Of a stretch of 64,000 nt of DNA, positions 15,877 to 24,499 are shown piece by piece. Under the pieces are notes generated by a model. That model saw only the letters and a program-made list of their open reading frames with translations, did no database searches and had not been told where the DNA came from. The stretch covers positions 1 to 64,000 of the forward strand of contig JBCDBD010000020.1 in the NCBI GenBank assembly GCA_039184335.1. The letters are read 5' to 3'. A program made the position numbers and the translations under genes. This stretch comes from JBCDBD01 sp039184335 (GTDB lineage: Bacteria > Bacteroidota > Bacteroidia > Flavobacteriales > Flavobacteriaceae). Position 1 is the stretch's first letter; every line of letters begins with the position of its first letter.

Positions 15877-18393
15877 TTATTCTGGAATCTTAATTTTGTC
15901 ACCAAAAAACAAAGCGTTTAGAAATAGCCTATTGGTACCATACCATGAGCCACGGAAATTGGGATTGTCTGCAAATAAAATGACCTTGCCGTTCCCTAAT
16001 TTACTGACCAATAGGGAAGCAGATGGTTTTAGATTATCTTCTAGGTTCTTTTTAGTGATAAAACCATCGATATGGGGGTTTTTGGCATATTTCGCAATTG
16101 TGGCATAAGGATTTTTACTGGGTTTTAGCCATATCGTATTATTTTTGTAGACGGGAATTGAAGTATCACGATATCCGAAGGCCAATGGGTGTGTCACATC
16201 TAGGTCTACTTTGAATATGGCACCACCTACATTTTCCTTTCCCAGGTTCTCAGGAGCATCTACATAAGGTTTTCGTTCTGTTACAGTGATGGTATCTTTT
16301 TTTGTATCGGTCAACTTTTCGGTGACGAGCTTTTTGTCGATTGCCCATTTCGAAGCCGTACCGATAGTAATCAAGGTATTTCCGCTATCCACCCAATTCT
16401 TGATTTTTTCGAGTTGTTTTTTGGTAAATCCATAACTGCCCGAGACCATGACCAAGGTGTTGTATTCATCAAGATTGGCCCTATTGAAATTATGGTTTAA
16501 AATCTTGGTTATGGGCATCTGCACCCTTGTATCCAACAAATGCCAAACCTCGCCTGCCTCATAAGAACGTACGCCATTTCCGATTAGCATCACTGCCTTC
16601 GGTGGGGTTACCGGAACCATATGGCGACTGCCCAAGTCAATGCCTTTAAGACTGTATCCAGAGCTTACCGAAAAAATAGGGACTTCGTATTTTTTCAATA
16701 CCTTGCCCATAAGTTGAAAGATTTCTTCAGAATCTTTCTTTTGAAGCGGTACTGCAATTATCAATGCCCCATAATTGAACGCTTGGTTTCCGATATTCGT
16801 TTTGGCAGTGAAAGGCTTAAAGGAAGAAGAGACCACCAATCCATTGGCCTGCAGATAATAGAGTGCCGCTGTTGCATTGTAATCGTCGTAATCAATGATA
16901 TAGGCATACTCAGACTTCTGAACTGGTACTGTTTGCACAAGATTTTTGGTCGTGTTGATTTTTTCGCCCAAAGTGATGTTGGTCACCGGGCGATACTTCA
17001 TATTGTAGAAATTGGCCACAGACCATGCTGAAGCATCATAATAGACACTGTCACGGTAGCTATCATAGGTTTCAAACATGGTTTGTACCATTCGATATTG
17101 TGGTTGCTCTGTAGGTACAACATAACCATCATTTGACCGATATACCTCAATTTTGTGCAATAACAACTTATCGATAAAGGCTTTTACCCTATTTTGATCG
17201 TAACTGTCGTTGAAAACATATCCACGGGTTTTACTTTTGGTAGCATTGCTTATCGCACTTTTGAAAAAACCTTGCTGGTATTTTCTCAGTATCGCTTTGT
17301 TTTCGACAGCTGCTTTAATTGTGGTAATGCTTGAGATGTACTGGTTTCTGATGGTGAATGGAAAAGTGATTTCCCCAAAATCCGTTTTTTGTTTATGTCC
17401 CCTCGAACTGGCCTGTTCAAACAACAGTCCAAGTCCACCTTGCAGATCGGGGTATGATGATCCGTAACCGGGATAGGTGCCATCAAAAACTTCCTTGGTA
17501 AAATAAAAGGAACCGATACTGTCTAAGGCTTGGGCAAAATAGTTTCCGAAAAGAGTGTTGAGGTCTTCATAATTTTCTTTGGGCATGATAGGGTTTAGCG
17601 AGCCGTTTGCTTTCATGGGTTCAAAGAAGTACGAACTTTGGGAGCCCATCTCATGAAAATCGGTCACCACATTGGGGTACCATTGATGATACCATGTCAA
17701 TTTGCCCCTGCTTTCAGGGTTAATGCCCAATAACCAGTCCCTGTTCAGGTCAAACCAGTAATGATTGGTCCTGCCCCTCGGCCAAAATTCATTGTGTTCA
17801 GCATCTTGTGGGTCAGCGACCAAAGGATTGCCCTGGTACATATTGGCCCATTGGGTATGCCGGTCACGACCATCTGGGTTGATGGTAGGGTCAATAAAAA
17901 CAACTGAATTTTTGAGATATTTCTGAATTTCAGGGTGTTGTGAAGCCACTAAGGTATAGGCAATAAGCATGGCCGCTTCTGCACATGAAGGCTCATTGCC
18001 GTGCACATTGTACCCCAGATTGATAAAAATTGGCACATCATCATAGTTGTTGACAGATGTGCTAGGATCTGTAAATGCCAAGTGCTGTGCTTTGAGCGTA
18101 CTGAGGTTTTGTAGGTGACCTGGTTCGGTAACGGTCAATATGAGCAACTTTCTTCCTTCATGGGTTTTTCCATACTCTTTGATACTCGCCCTCTCAGATC
18201 GTGCTGCCAATTCGGTCATGTAGGCCACAATAAGATCGTGCCGTGTATGATGTTCACCGATTTCATATCCCAAAAACTCTTGGGGAGAAGGAACCGTAGC
18301 ATCAAAAGGATGGAACTTCTCAAAAAAATAGTCTTGTGCAGATAGGCTGGCTGTCCACAAAACAACCAGCATGAAAGGGAGTTTTTTCAACAT
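15877..18393 (-). CDS. Secreted M14 family zinc carboxypeptidase
   Basis: An 838-residue protein starting at ATG 18393, chosen because it puts a signal peptide (LPFMLVVLWTASLSAQ) at the N-terminus; the longer open frame to 18441 would bury it. The M14 domain occupies about residues 40-380, with the zinc motif HXXE in NVHGNEPS, the later His ligand region TDFHEMGSQ, and the catalytic Glu region GLLFEQASS. The C-terminal half has a flavodoxin/glutaminase-like domain (VMLIGNGVRSYEAGEVWHLLD) seen in the large Bacteroidota M14 proteins. Probably a periplasmic or outer-membrane peptidase. Upstream on the same strand is the histidine kinase, 44 bases away. Confidence 0.88.
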   Translation of the reverse strand: MLKKLPFMLVVLWTASLSAQDYFFEKFHPFDATVPSPQEFLGYEIGEHHTRHDLIVAYMTELAARSERASIKEYGKTHEGRKLLILTVTEPGHLQNLSTLKAQHLAFTDPSTSVNNYDDVPIFINLGYNVHGNEPSCAEAAMLIAYTLVASQHPEIQKYLKNSVVFIDPTINPDGRDRHTQWANMYQGNPLVADPQDAEHNEFWPRGRTNHYWFDLNRDWLLGINPESRGKLTWYHQWYPNVVTDFHEMGSQSSYFFEPMKANGSLNPIMPKENYEDLNTLFGNYFAQALDSIGSFYFTKEVFDGTYPGYGSSYPDLQGGLGLLFEQASSRGHKQKTDFGEITFPFTIRNQYISSITTIKAAVENKAILRKYQQGFFKSAISNATKSKTRGYVFNDSYDQNRVKAFIDKLLLHKIEVYRSNDGYVVPTEQPQYRMVQTMFETYDSYRDSVYYDASAWSVANFYNMKYRPVTNITLGEKINTTKNLVQTVPVQKSEYAYIIDYDDYNATAALYYLQANGLVVSSSFKPFTAKTNIGNQAFNYGALIIAVPLQKKDSEEIFQLMGKVLKKYEVPIFSVSSGYSLKGIDLGSRHMVPVTPPKAVMLIGNGVRSYEAGEVWHLLDTRVQMPITKILNHNFNRANLDEYNTLVMVSGSYGFTKKQLEKIKNWVDSGNTLITIGTASKWAIDKKLVTEKLTDTKKDTITVTERKPYVDAPENLGKENVGGAIFKVDLDVTHPLAFGYRDTSIPVYKNNTIWLKPSKNPYATIAKYAKNPHIDGFITKKNLEDNLKPSASLLVSKLGNGKVILFADNPNFRGSWYGTNRLFLNALFFGDKIKIPE

Positions 18394-18437
18394 TTGGTCA
18401 AGAAAGGTTGGTTCATTACCTAAAGATAGAAAACAAA

Positions 18438-19658
18438 TCAATCGACAGAGTTGAACTCTTCAATAATTTCTTCAAACCTCAAATGATAATACGTTCCCTT
18501 TCTTTCCATATCTCTTTCAATCGAACCCCGTAACTGACGGGCCAGGTTGTAAATAAGTTTGAGACCCAACGACTGGGAGGTTTTCGGCCCCACTTCTTTT
18601 GGAAAACCAATACCGTTATCTCCCAGATACATTTCGTATTGGTTTCCATCCAACTTTTTGAGCCCGATAGATAACTCTCCCTTTTTTTCATCGGTGATAC
18701 CGTATTTAAGGGCATTGGTCACTGTTTCATTGATAATCAATCCGAGTGGTATGACCGTATCGATACTTAACTTATGATCTTCAATATCGAGATGGAGCGA
18801 AATGTTGTCTAGATTGCCTTTTACCGAACGGATCAGATATTCGCAAAGCTCTTCAACATAAGGTTTTAGTTCTATCTTCGAGAGATAATCATCCCTTTTG
18901 TATAGCATTTCATGTACCATGGCCATGGATACGACTCGATTTTGACTGCTCTTGATAATACTGCTTATTTTTTTATCTTCAATAGATCGTGACTGTAAAC
19001 TCAGCAGACTGGATACTGTCTGCAGATTGTTCTTTACCCGGTGATGGACTTCTTTGAGCAAGGTTTCCTTCTCTTGGATACGTTCTTCGATTTCATGACG
19101 TGATTTGTAGAGTTTATGATGGGCCTTTAATAGGTTTTTTCCAAAAACACCACCCAATAGATATACTGCCAACAGAATACTCAAAAAAGCAAACCAATTC
19201 CTTGATTCCAAAGGAACCGTATCATAAGATAAATTGAAATCACTGACGTCATGTAAGAATATGAGGGATACCACAATAAGATTGATGGTCAGATAGATTT
19301 TACCATATACTTTCGTGTTCACATAACCCGCAAAGACCACGATACCCAAAACGTAAATGAAAGGGCTTTGTATACCACCACTGAACAGTGTAATCGTGAT
19401 AGCAGCGATCATGGCCAAAATTGAGGTACTATTATAGGTTATGGTCAGGTTTTGATGTCTGGCCATAAGCAAGGTATTGAGTAAGTTGAGGAGGGCAAAA
19501 GCTACAAAGCATATGGGGATAATGCCTTTGACATCAAGAAAAAAGTGACAGACCAAACCGAAAAGAAAGGAAAACAGCGATGCAAAATGATTGACCTTTA
19601 ATACTAATTTGGTCTTATCTTCTAAGCGGTAACTGTCTTTGGATGGTGACTTCATCAA
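18438..19658 (-). CDS. Membrane sensor histidine kinase, HisKA_2 type
   Basis: A 406-residue kinase with about six N-terminal membrane helices (residues 25-180), a short coiled coil, and a HisKA_2 dimerisation domain with the phospho-acceptor in EVHHRVKNNLQ. The ATPase domain follows, with the N box (LIINETVTNALKYG) and G1 box (DNGIGFP). No periplasmic sensor domain is seen, so the signal is probably sensed in the membrane. No response regulator is adjacent, making it an orphan kinase. A weak promoter match (TTG, 20 nt, TAGATTTA) lies upstream. Confidence 0.9.
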   Translation of the reverse strand: MMKSPSKDSYRLEDKTKLVLKVNHFASLFSFLFGLVCHFFLDVKGIIPICFVAFALLNLLNTLLMARHQNLTITYNSTSILAMIAAITITLFSGGIQSPFIYVLGIVVFAGYVNTKVYGKIYLTINLIVVSLIFLHDVSDFNLSYDTVPLESRNWFAFLSILLAVYLLGGVFGKNLLKAHHKLYKSRHEIEERIQEKETLLKEVHHRVKNNLQTVSSLLSLQSRSIEDKKISSIIKSSQNRVVSMAMVHEMLYKRDDYLSKIELKPYVEELCEYLIRSVKGNLDNISLHLDIEDHKLSIDTVIPLGLIINETVTNALKYGITDEKKGELSIGLKKLDGNQYEMYLGDNGIGFPKEVGPKTSQSLGLKLIYNLARQLRGSIERDMERKGTYYHLRFEEIIEEFNSVD

Positions 19659-19763
19659 TTCTTTTGGTTATTTCATGGTAGCCCAGCATGTGGTTGGTAC
19701 TTTTTAGTTGCTGATTTTCGGGGGTGTCTAAAGTGTAAATCTAAATATGTTTTGCTACATAAT

Positions 19764-19794
19764 CAAAAACGGTGACCAAAAGTTGACCACCGTT
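19764..19794 (-). terminator. Intrinsic terminator after secA
   Basis: On the minus strand AACGGTG pairs perfectly with CACCGTT and the stem can extend through GTCAA/TTGGT around a CTT loop, giving up to twelve pairs, followed by a T-run (plus-strand A residues 19765-19769). It lies about 30 bases after the secA stop. Confidence 0.85.
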
Positions 19795-19822
19795 CCAGAA
19801 TTTTGTCTTTTGAACAGACTTC

Positions 19823-22800
19823 TCAGTCATCGTTGAGCAAAACCCATTCACCTTTGTCAATTAGAGGCTCTGCCTGCTTGTATTTGACGGTTTTACTCTC
19901 GCCTGACATTACATTTTTAATGGTCACCCGCTCATTTCGACCAATTTTTGGCCTTTCCCTTACAATGGTTTCGGTAACCTGTGGTCTACGGCCCTGATTC
20001 TGGCCCACGGCCCTGCTTTGGGCCGCCATTTCGTCACTATTGGGAATTTCCTCTTTAGAGGTCTGTAATTTTTCTTTCGGTCTTCGAGCAGTTTTTGCTT
20101 CTTGTATCTGATTGGTATTTTCGTTAGGTAGTTCTCCCTTGAACAAAAAGGAGATTACTTCTTTGTTCACCTTATCAATCATGCTCTTAAAAAGTTCGAA
20201 TGCTTCAAACTTATAGATGAGCAAGGGATCTTTTTGCTCATGAACAGCCAGTTGGACCGATTGTTTCAGTTCGTCCATTTTTCGCAAATGGGTTTTCCAG
20301 GAATCGTCTATAATTGCAAGGGAGATGTTTTTTTCAAAATCAGTAACCAATTGTTTGCCATCACTTTCATAGGCTGCTTTTAGATTGGTGACCACATTCA
20401 ATGATTTGATTCCGTCTGTAAAAGGGACGACGATGCGTTCAAACTTATTGGATTGATCTTCGTATACCCTTTTAATGACCTGAAAAGCTGCGATGGCACT
20501 ACGCTGCATTTTTTCTTGATAGTACCCATAGGCTGCTTTGTAAACTTGATTGGCAATCTCTTCAAAGCCCAGCTTTTTGAATTCCTCCTCTGATACCGGT
20601 GAGGTAATCGAAAAATATTTGATTAACTCAAACTCAAAATTTTTGAAATCATCAGCCAATTTATTGGTTTCAGCAATTACCTCTGCGGTATCATAGACCA
20701 TATTGGCGATATCAACTTTAAGTCGCTCTCCCTGTAATGCATGCCTTCTTCGCTTGTATACCACCTCACGCTGTGCATTCATGACATCATCATATTCCAG
20801 CAACCGTTTTCGAATACCGAAATTATTCTCTTCAACTTTTTTCTGGGCTCGCTCAATGGATCTTGTCATCATGGAATGCTGAATGACCTCACCTTCTTCA
20901 AGTCCCATTCTGTCCATCATCTTGGCTACCCTGTCAGAACCGAAAAGACGCATCAAATTGTCTTCTAATGATACATAGAATTGCGAACTTCCGGGATCCC
21001 CCTGACGACCTGACCGGCCCCGTAGCTGTCGATCGACCCGCCTTGAATCATGACGCTCTGTACCTACGATGGCGAGACCACCCGCTTGCTTGACCTGGTC
21101 GGTCAACTTGATATCTGTTCCACGGCCTGCCATATTCGTGGCAATGGTCACTACGCCAGCTTGGCCTGCTTCAGCGACTACATCAGCCTCTTTTTTGTGC
21201 AATTTGGCATTCAATACATTATGCGGAATCTTGCGGACACTCAATAATTTTGAGAGTAATTCAGATATTTCGACCGATGTTGTTCCTATCAGAACGGGTC
21301 TCCCAGCCTTTGAAAGTTGGGTGACCTCTTCAATAATGGCATTGTATTTTTCGCGTTTGGTCTTGTAGATCAAATCATGGCGGTCATCACGGGCAATGGG
21401 CCTATTGGTAGGAATTTCAACTACGTCAAGCTTGTAGATTTCCCAGAATTCACCGGCTTCTGTGACAGCGGTACCTGTCATACCGGCCAATTTGTTGTAC
21501 ATTCTAAAATAGTTTTGCAGCGTAATGGTTGCAAAGGTCTGGGTCAGTGCCTCAATCTTGACATTTTCTTTTGCTTCTATGGCTTGGTGGAGTCCATCTG
21601 AGTACCTACGGCCATCCATGATACGCCCCGTCTGTTCATCAACGATCATTACCTTATTGTCAATGACCACATATTCCACATCTTTCTCAAACAACGTATA
21701 GGCTTTGAGCAGTTGGCTCATGGTATGTATACGTTCACTCTTTACGGCAAACTCATTGAAAAGTGCCTCTTTTAGCTCAGCTTCTTTCTCAATTTCAAGA
21801 TTTTGGCTTTCTATTTGGGCGATTTCACCACCGATATCGGGCATGACAAAAAAATCTTTGTCCTGTTCCCCAGAAATATAATCTACCCCTTTATCAGTGA
21901 GTTCGATTTGATTGTTTTTTTCATCGATGACAAATAAGAGTTCTTCATCGACTTTTGGCATTTCACGGTTGTTGTCTTGCATGTAGAAGTTTTCGGTCTT
22001 CTGCAGCAATTGTTTTACCCCTTCTTCACTTAAGAATTTAATGAGTGCCTTGTTCTTTGGTAGCCCACGATGTACCCGTAACAAAAGAAAACCACCTTCT
22101 TTGGAATCTCCTTCAGCAATCAATTTTTTGGCTTCAGCCAGAACTCCTGTCAAATATTGACGTTGTTTTTGTACGATATCACCGACTTTTGGTTTTAGCT
22201 CATTGAATTCATGTCGGTCACCTTCTGGTACTGGCCCAGATATGATCAAGGGGGTACGTGCGTCATCGATCAGCACAGAATCTACTTCATCAACAATGGC
22301 ATAATGATGTGGTGGTTGTACTAAATCTTCAGGGGAATGGGCCATGTTGTCTCTTAGGTAATCAAACCCAAATTCATTATTGGTACCATAGGTAATGTCA
22401 GCATTGTAAGCAGCACGTCTTCCGTTGGAGTTGGGCTGGTGTTTGTCTATACAGTCTACAGACAGGCCATGAAATTCAAAAATGGGACCCATCCACGCGC
22501 TATCCCTTTTGGCAAGGTAATCGTTTACCGTGACCAGATGTGCCCCTTTGCCCGCGAGGGCATTTAAATAAAGAGGTAGTGTGGCCACCAAGGTTTTGCC
22601 TTCACCTGTCTGCATTTCGGCAATCTTGCCTTGGTGCAGGGCGATGCCCCCAATAAGTTGCACATCGTAATGCACCATATCCCAGGTAACTTCCTTTCCT
22701 GCGGCGTCCCATGAGTTTTTCCATATGGCATGGTCTTCTTCCAAGACCACATAATCTTTGGAACCTGATAATAAACGGTCGAACTCTGTAGCTGTTACCG

Positions 22801-23188
22801 TAATGGTTTTATTATTGGCAAATCGTCTGGCAGTTTCCTTTACAACAGCAAATGCCTCGGGTAGCATTTCATTTAGTGTCTTTTCTGATATTTTATAGGC
22901 CTCCTCGTTGAGGGTATCAATTTCAGTGTAGATTTCCTCATTGCGGTCAATATCGGTTGAGGCCTCAACTTCATTTTGTAACACTGCTATTCTTTCATTG
23001 ACCTCTTTGCAATTGTCAGCAATTTTTTCTTTGAAGGCAATGGTTCGCTTTCTTAATTCATCATGTGATAGGTTTTCCAGTTCTTGGTCAAATGATCTTA
23101 TCTCTTTTACCAAGGGTTGTAAGGCTTTTACATCTTTCTCTGATTTATCGCCAACAAATACCTTCAGTACTGAATTTATGAAACTCAT
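19823..23188 (-). CDS. secA: Preprotein translocase motor subunit SecA
   Basis: A 1,121-residue SecA, the ATPase that pushes unfolded preproteins through SecYEG. Walker A is GEGKT near residues 195-199 (MQTGEGKTL), the DEVD box near 300-303, and the second ATPase domain carries TNMAGRGTDIKL and GTERHDSRRVDRQLRGRSGRQGD-type text. It is much longer than E. coli SecA (901), because of the insertion in the first ATPase domain and C-terminal extension common in Bacteroidota. The C-terminal cysteine-rich zinc motif is absent; the tail ends in a basic, MSGESKTVKYK segment. It has its own -7 box (23263-23270) and terminator (19764-19794), so it is probably monocistronic. Confidence 0.98.
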   Translation of the reverse strand: MSFINSVLKVFVGDKSEKDVKALQPLVKEIRSFDQELENLSHDELRKRTIAFKEKIADNCKEVNERIAVLQNEVEASTDIDRNEEIYTEIDTLNEEAYKISEKTLNEMLPEAFAVVKETARRFANNKTITVTATEFDRLLSGSKDYVVLEEDHAIWKNSWDAAGKEVTWDMVHYDVQLIGGIALHQGKIAEMQTGEGKTLVATLPLYLNALAGKGAHLVTVNDYLAKRDSAWMGPIFEFHGLSVDCIDKHQPNSNGRRAAYNADITYGTNNEFGFDYLRDNMAHSPEDLVQPPHHYAIVDEVDSVLIDDARTPLIISGPVPEGDRHEFNELKPKVGDIVQKQRQYLTGVLAEAKKLIAEGDSKEGGFLLLRVHRGLPKNKALIKFLSEEGVKQLLQKTENFYMQDNNREMPKVDEELLFVIDEKNNQIELTDKGVDYISGEQDKDFFVMPDIGGEIAQIESQNLEIEKEAELKEALFNEFAVKSERIHTMSQLLKAYTLFEKDVEYVVIDNKVMIVDEQTGRIMDGRRYSDGLHQAIEAKENVKIEALTQTFATITLQNYFRMYNKLAGMTGTAVTEAGEFWEIYKLDVVEIPTNRPIARDDRHDLIYKTKREKYNAIIEEVTQLSKAGRPVLIGTTSVEISELLSKLLSVRKIPHNVLNAKLHKKEADVVAEAGQAGVVTIATNMAGRGTDIKLTDQVKQAGGLAIVGTERHDSRRVDRQLRGRSGRQGDPGSSQFYVSLEDNLMRLFGSDRVAKMMDRMGLEEGEVIQHSMMTRSIERAQKKVEENNFGIRKRLLEYDDVMNAQREVVYKRRRHALQGERLKVDIANMVYDTAEVIAETNKLADDFKNFEFELIKYFSITSPVSEEEFKKLGFEEIANQVYKAAYGYYQEKMQRSAIAAFQVIKRVYEDQSNKFERIVVPFTDGIKSLNVVTNLKAAYESDGKQLVTDFEKNISLAIIDDSWKTHLRKMDELKQSVQLAVHEQKDPLLIYKFEAFELFKSMIDKVNKEVISFLFKGELPNENTNQIQEAKTARRPKEKLQTSKEEIPNSDEMAAQSRAVGQNQGRRPQVTETIVRERPKIGRNERVTIKNVMSGESKTVKYKQAEPLIDKGEWVLLNDD

Positions 23189-23262
23189 GAATTAATTTTT
23201 CATTAGGTGTGCAAAAGCCATTCCACAAATAAGCCATGGCTTGAAACCGCTCTTAACACTGC

Positions 23263-23270
23263 CAAAATTA
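23263..23270 (-). promoter_or_regulatory. -7 box of the secA promoter
   Basis: The minus strand reads TAATTTTG, an exact TAnnTTTG match, placed between the terminator of the DUF2795 gene and the secA start, leaving a leader of about 70 nt. A TTG lies 15 nt upstream, closer than the usual 17-23. The leader contains AAGCCATGGCTT (23231-23242) and a further AAGCCA (23215-23220) that allow alternative pairings. Confidence 0.5.
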
Positions 23271-23273
23271 CAT

Positions 23274-23300
23274 AAAAAAAAGCCTCAAATGAGACTTTTT
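23274..23300 (-). terminator. Intrinsic terminator after the DUF2795 gene
   Basis: The minus strand reads an A-run, then AAGTCTC, an ATTT loop, GAGGCTT, and a run of T. One G-T pair aside, the stem is complete. It lies 21 bases after the stop codon of the DUF2795 gene and just upstream of the secA -7 box. Confidence 0.75.
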
Positions 23301-23320
23301 AGAGCTGTTTACTTATGGGT

Positions 23321-23545
23321 TTAATACTCATCCTCATTCCAGAGGTAATCTTCTTCTGTAGGGTAATCTGGCCAAATTTCTTCAATGGATTCGTAAATTT
23401 CGCCTCCCTCTTCCTCCATGGATTGAAGGTTCTCAACTACTTCCAATGGTGCTCCTGTACGAATGGCATAGTCTATTAATTCGTCTTTGGTCGCTGGCCA
23501 AGGTGCATCGCTCAAGTAGGAAGCTAATTCTAATGTCCAGTACAT
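23321..23545 (-). CDS. DUF2795 domain-containing small protein
   Basis: A 74-residue acidic protein of the DUF2795 family: WTLELASYLSDAPWPATKDELIDYA followed by GAPLEVVENLQSM, then an acidic, aromatic tail (YESIEEIWPDYPTEEDYLW). The family is widespread in Bacteroidota; its function is not known to me. It has a good promoter (23574-23603) and its own terminator (23274-23300), so it is an independent single-gene unit, which suggests it is expressed well. Confidence 0.88.
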   Translation of the reverse strand: MYWTLELASYLSDAPWPATKDELIDYAIRTGAPLEVVENLQSMEEEGGEIYESIEEIWPDYPTEEDYLWNEDEY

Positions 23546-23573
23546 AGTAGCGGTTTGATTTTTAAAATTTTTG

Positions 23574-23603
23574 CAAAAATAAATTTTAAAGGCAAATAGT
23601 CAA
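23574..23603 (-). promoter_or_regulatory. Promoter of the DUF2795 gene
   Basis: On the minus strand TTG (plus positions 23601-23603) is followed after 19 nt by TATTTTTG (23574-23581), an exact match to the Bacteroidota -33/-7 pattern. The start codon lies 28 bases downstream of the -7 box. Confidence 0.7.
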
Positions 23604-23671
23604 GTGATTTATGTTTTATTTCAGAATATTTTTAGAATCGTCAAATTGATAACGCAGAAACTACATAATTA

Positions 23672-24229
23672 TTAGTCCAATTTTTCAGGAATCCATTTTA
23701 CCTCTATGACCTCCAATTGCTTTGACAGCTTTCGTGCCAGTACAAAAAGAAAATCAGATAGGCGGTTGATGTAGGCGAGTAGTATGTCTGGCACGGGCTC
23801 TTTCTCGTGAAGGTATGATATCATCCGTTCAGCCCGACGGCAAATGGTACGGGTAATGTGACAGTATGACACTGTGGTATGCCCGCCAGGCAATATGAAG
23901 TGGGTCATATCGGGCAACTCCTTGTTCATGGCATCAATTTCCTCTTCAAGGTACAGGACATCATCGTTTTTAAGTTTGGAAATTTTTAACCTATTGTCTT
24001 TTTTAGGTTCTGTGGCCAAAATAGCCCCTACCGTGAAAAGATGATGCTGTATCTTTTCCAAGACTAGCTGTGTATGTTCATCAATGTCTTGGTCCTTGAT
24101 CAGGCCCAACCATGAATTGAGTTCATCTACAGTACCGTAGCTTTCAATTCGAATATGGTGTTTTGGGACCCGTACGCCAGTAAAAAGTGCTGTGGTGGCC
24201 TTGTCACCTGTTTTGGTATATATTTTCAT
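23672..24229 (-). CDS. PduO-type ATP:cob(I)alamin adenosyltransferase
   Basis: A 185-residue enzyme that transfers the adenosyl group of ATP to cob(I)alamin to make adenosylcobalamin. It has the PduO signatures: KIYTKTGDKATTALFTG at the start (ATP binding), SYGTVDELNSWLG, and the TRTICRRAERM helix near the end. The product is the cofactor of methylmalonyl-CoA mutase, whose chaperone MeaB is coded at 9100-10062. It follows the 45-residue membrane protein gene on the same strand (56-base gap). Confidence 0.95.
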   Translation of the reverse strand: MKIYTKTGDKATTALFTGVRVPKHHIRIESYGTVDELNSWLGLIKDQDIDEHTQLVLEKIQHHLFTVGAILATEPKKDNRLKISKLKNDDVLYLEEEIDAMNKELPDMTHFILPGGHTTVSYCHITRTICRRAERMISYLHEKEPVPDILLAYINRLSDFLFVLARKLSKQLEVIEVKWIPEKLD

Positions 24230-24285
24230 GCTTGACTTTTAAATTTTGGATGATTGAATTTACAGAGGAAAATATGATCTTACAT

Positions 24286-24423
24286 TCAGTTTTTCTCATG
24301 TCGGCGTTTACCTTCCATAAACTTTCGTGACCGTCTTCGTTTGGTGCCCCTTTTGTTTTTGAAAAAGACTATGAAATAAACTAGGGCAAGCACTCCTAGA
24401 ACAACGTAAATTGTATTGTCCAT
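24286..24423 (-). CDS. 45-residue single-span membrane protein
   Basis: An ATG at 24421-24423 and a TGA at 24286-24288 enclose 45 codons. The protein begins MDNTIYVVLG, has one membrane helix (VLALVYFIVFF, about residues 6-21) and then a very basic tail (KNKRGTKRRRSRKF and RRHEKN). This N-out, positive-inside pattern and its position between the ABC-F and adenosyltransferase genes on the same strand argue that it is real. No family is recognised. The basic tail could bind phospholipid head groups, RNA or ribosomes. Confidence 0.65.
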   Translation of the reverse strand: MDNTIYVVLGVLALVYFIVFFKNKRGTKRRRSRKFMEGKRRHEKN

Positions 24424-24499
24424 GGTTAGATGATATTATTTTTTAAAATTAGATCATTACATCTGATTGTAAAAACACGGTTAAGGTCTTCTTATGTTC

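Noticed and set aside
15671..16108. 145-codon plus-strand frame in the gap and into the M14 gene
   Set aside because: It overlaps the M14 gene on the opposite strand, has no family features, and its composition looks like an antisense shadow.
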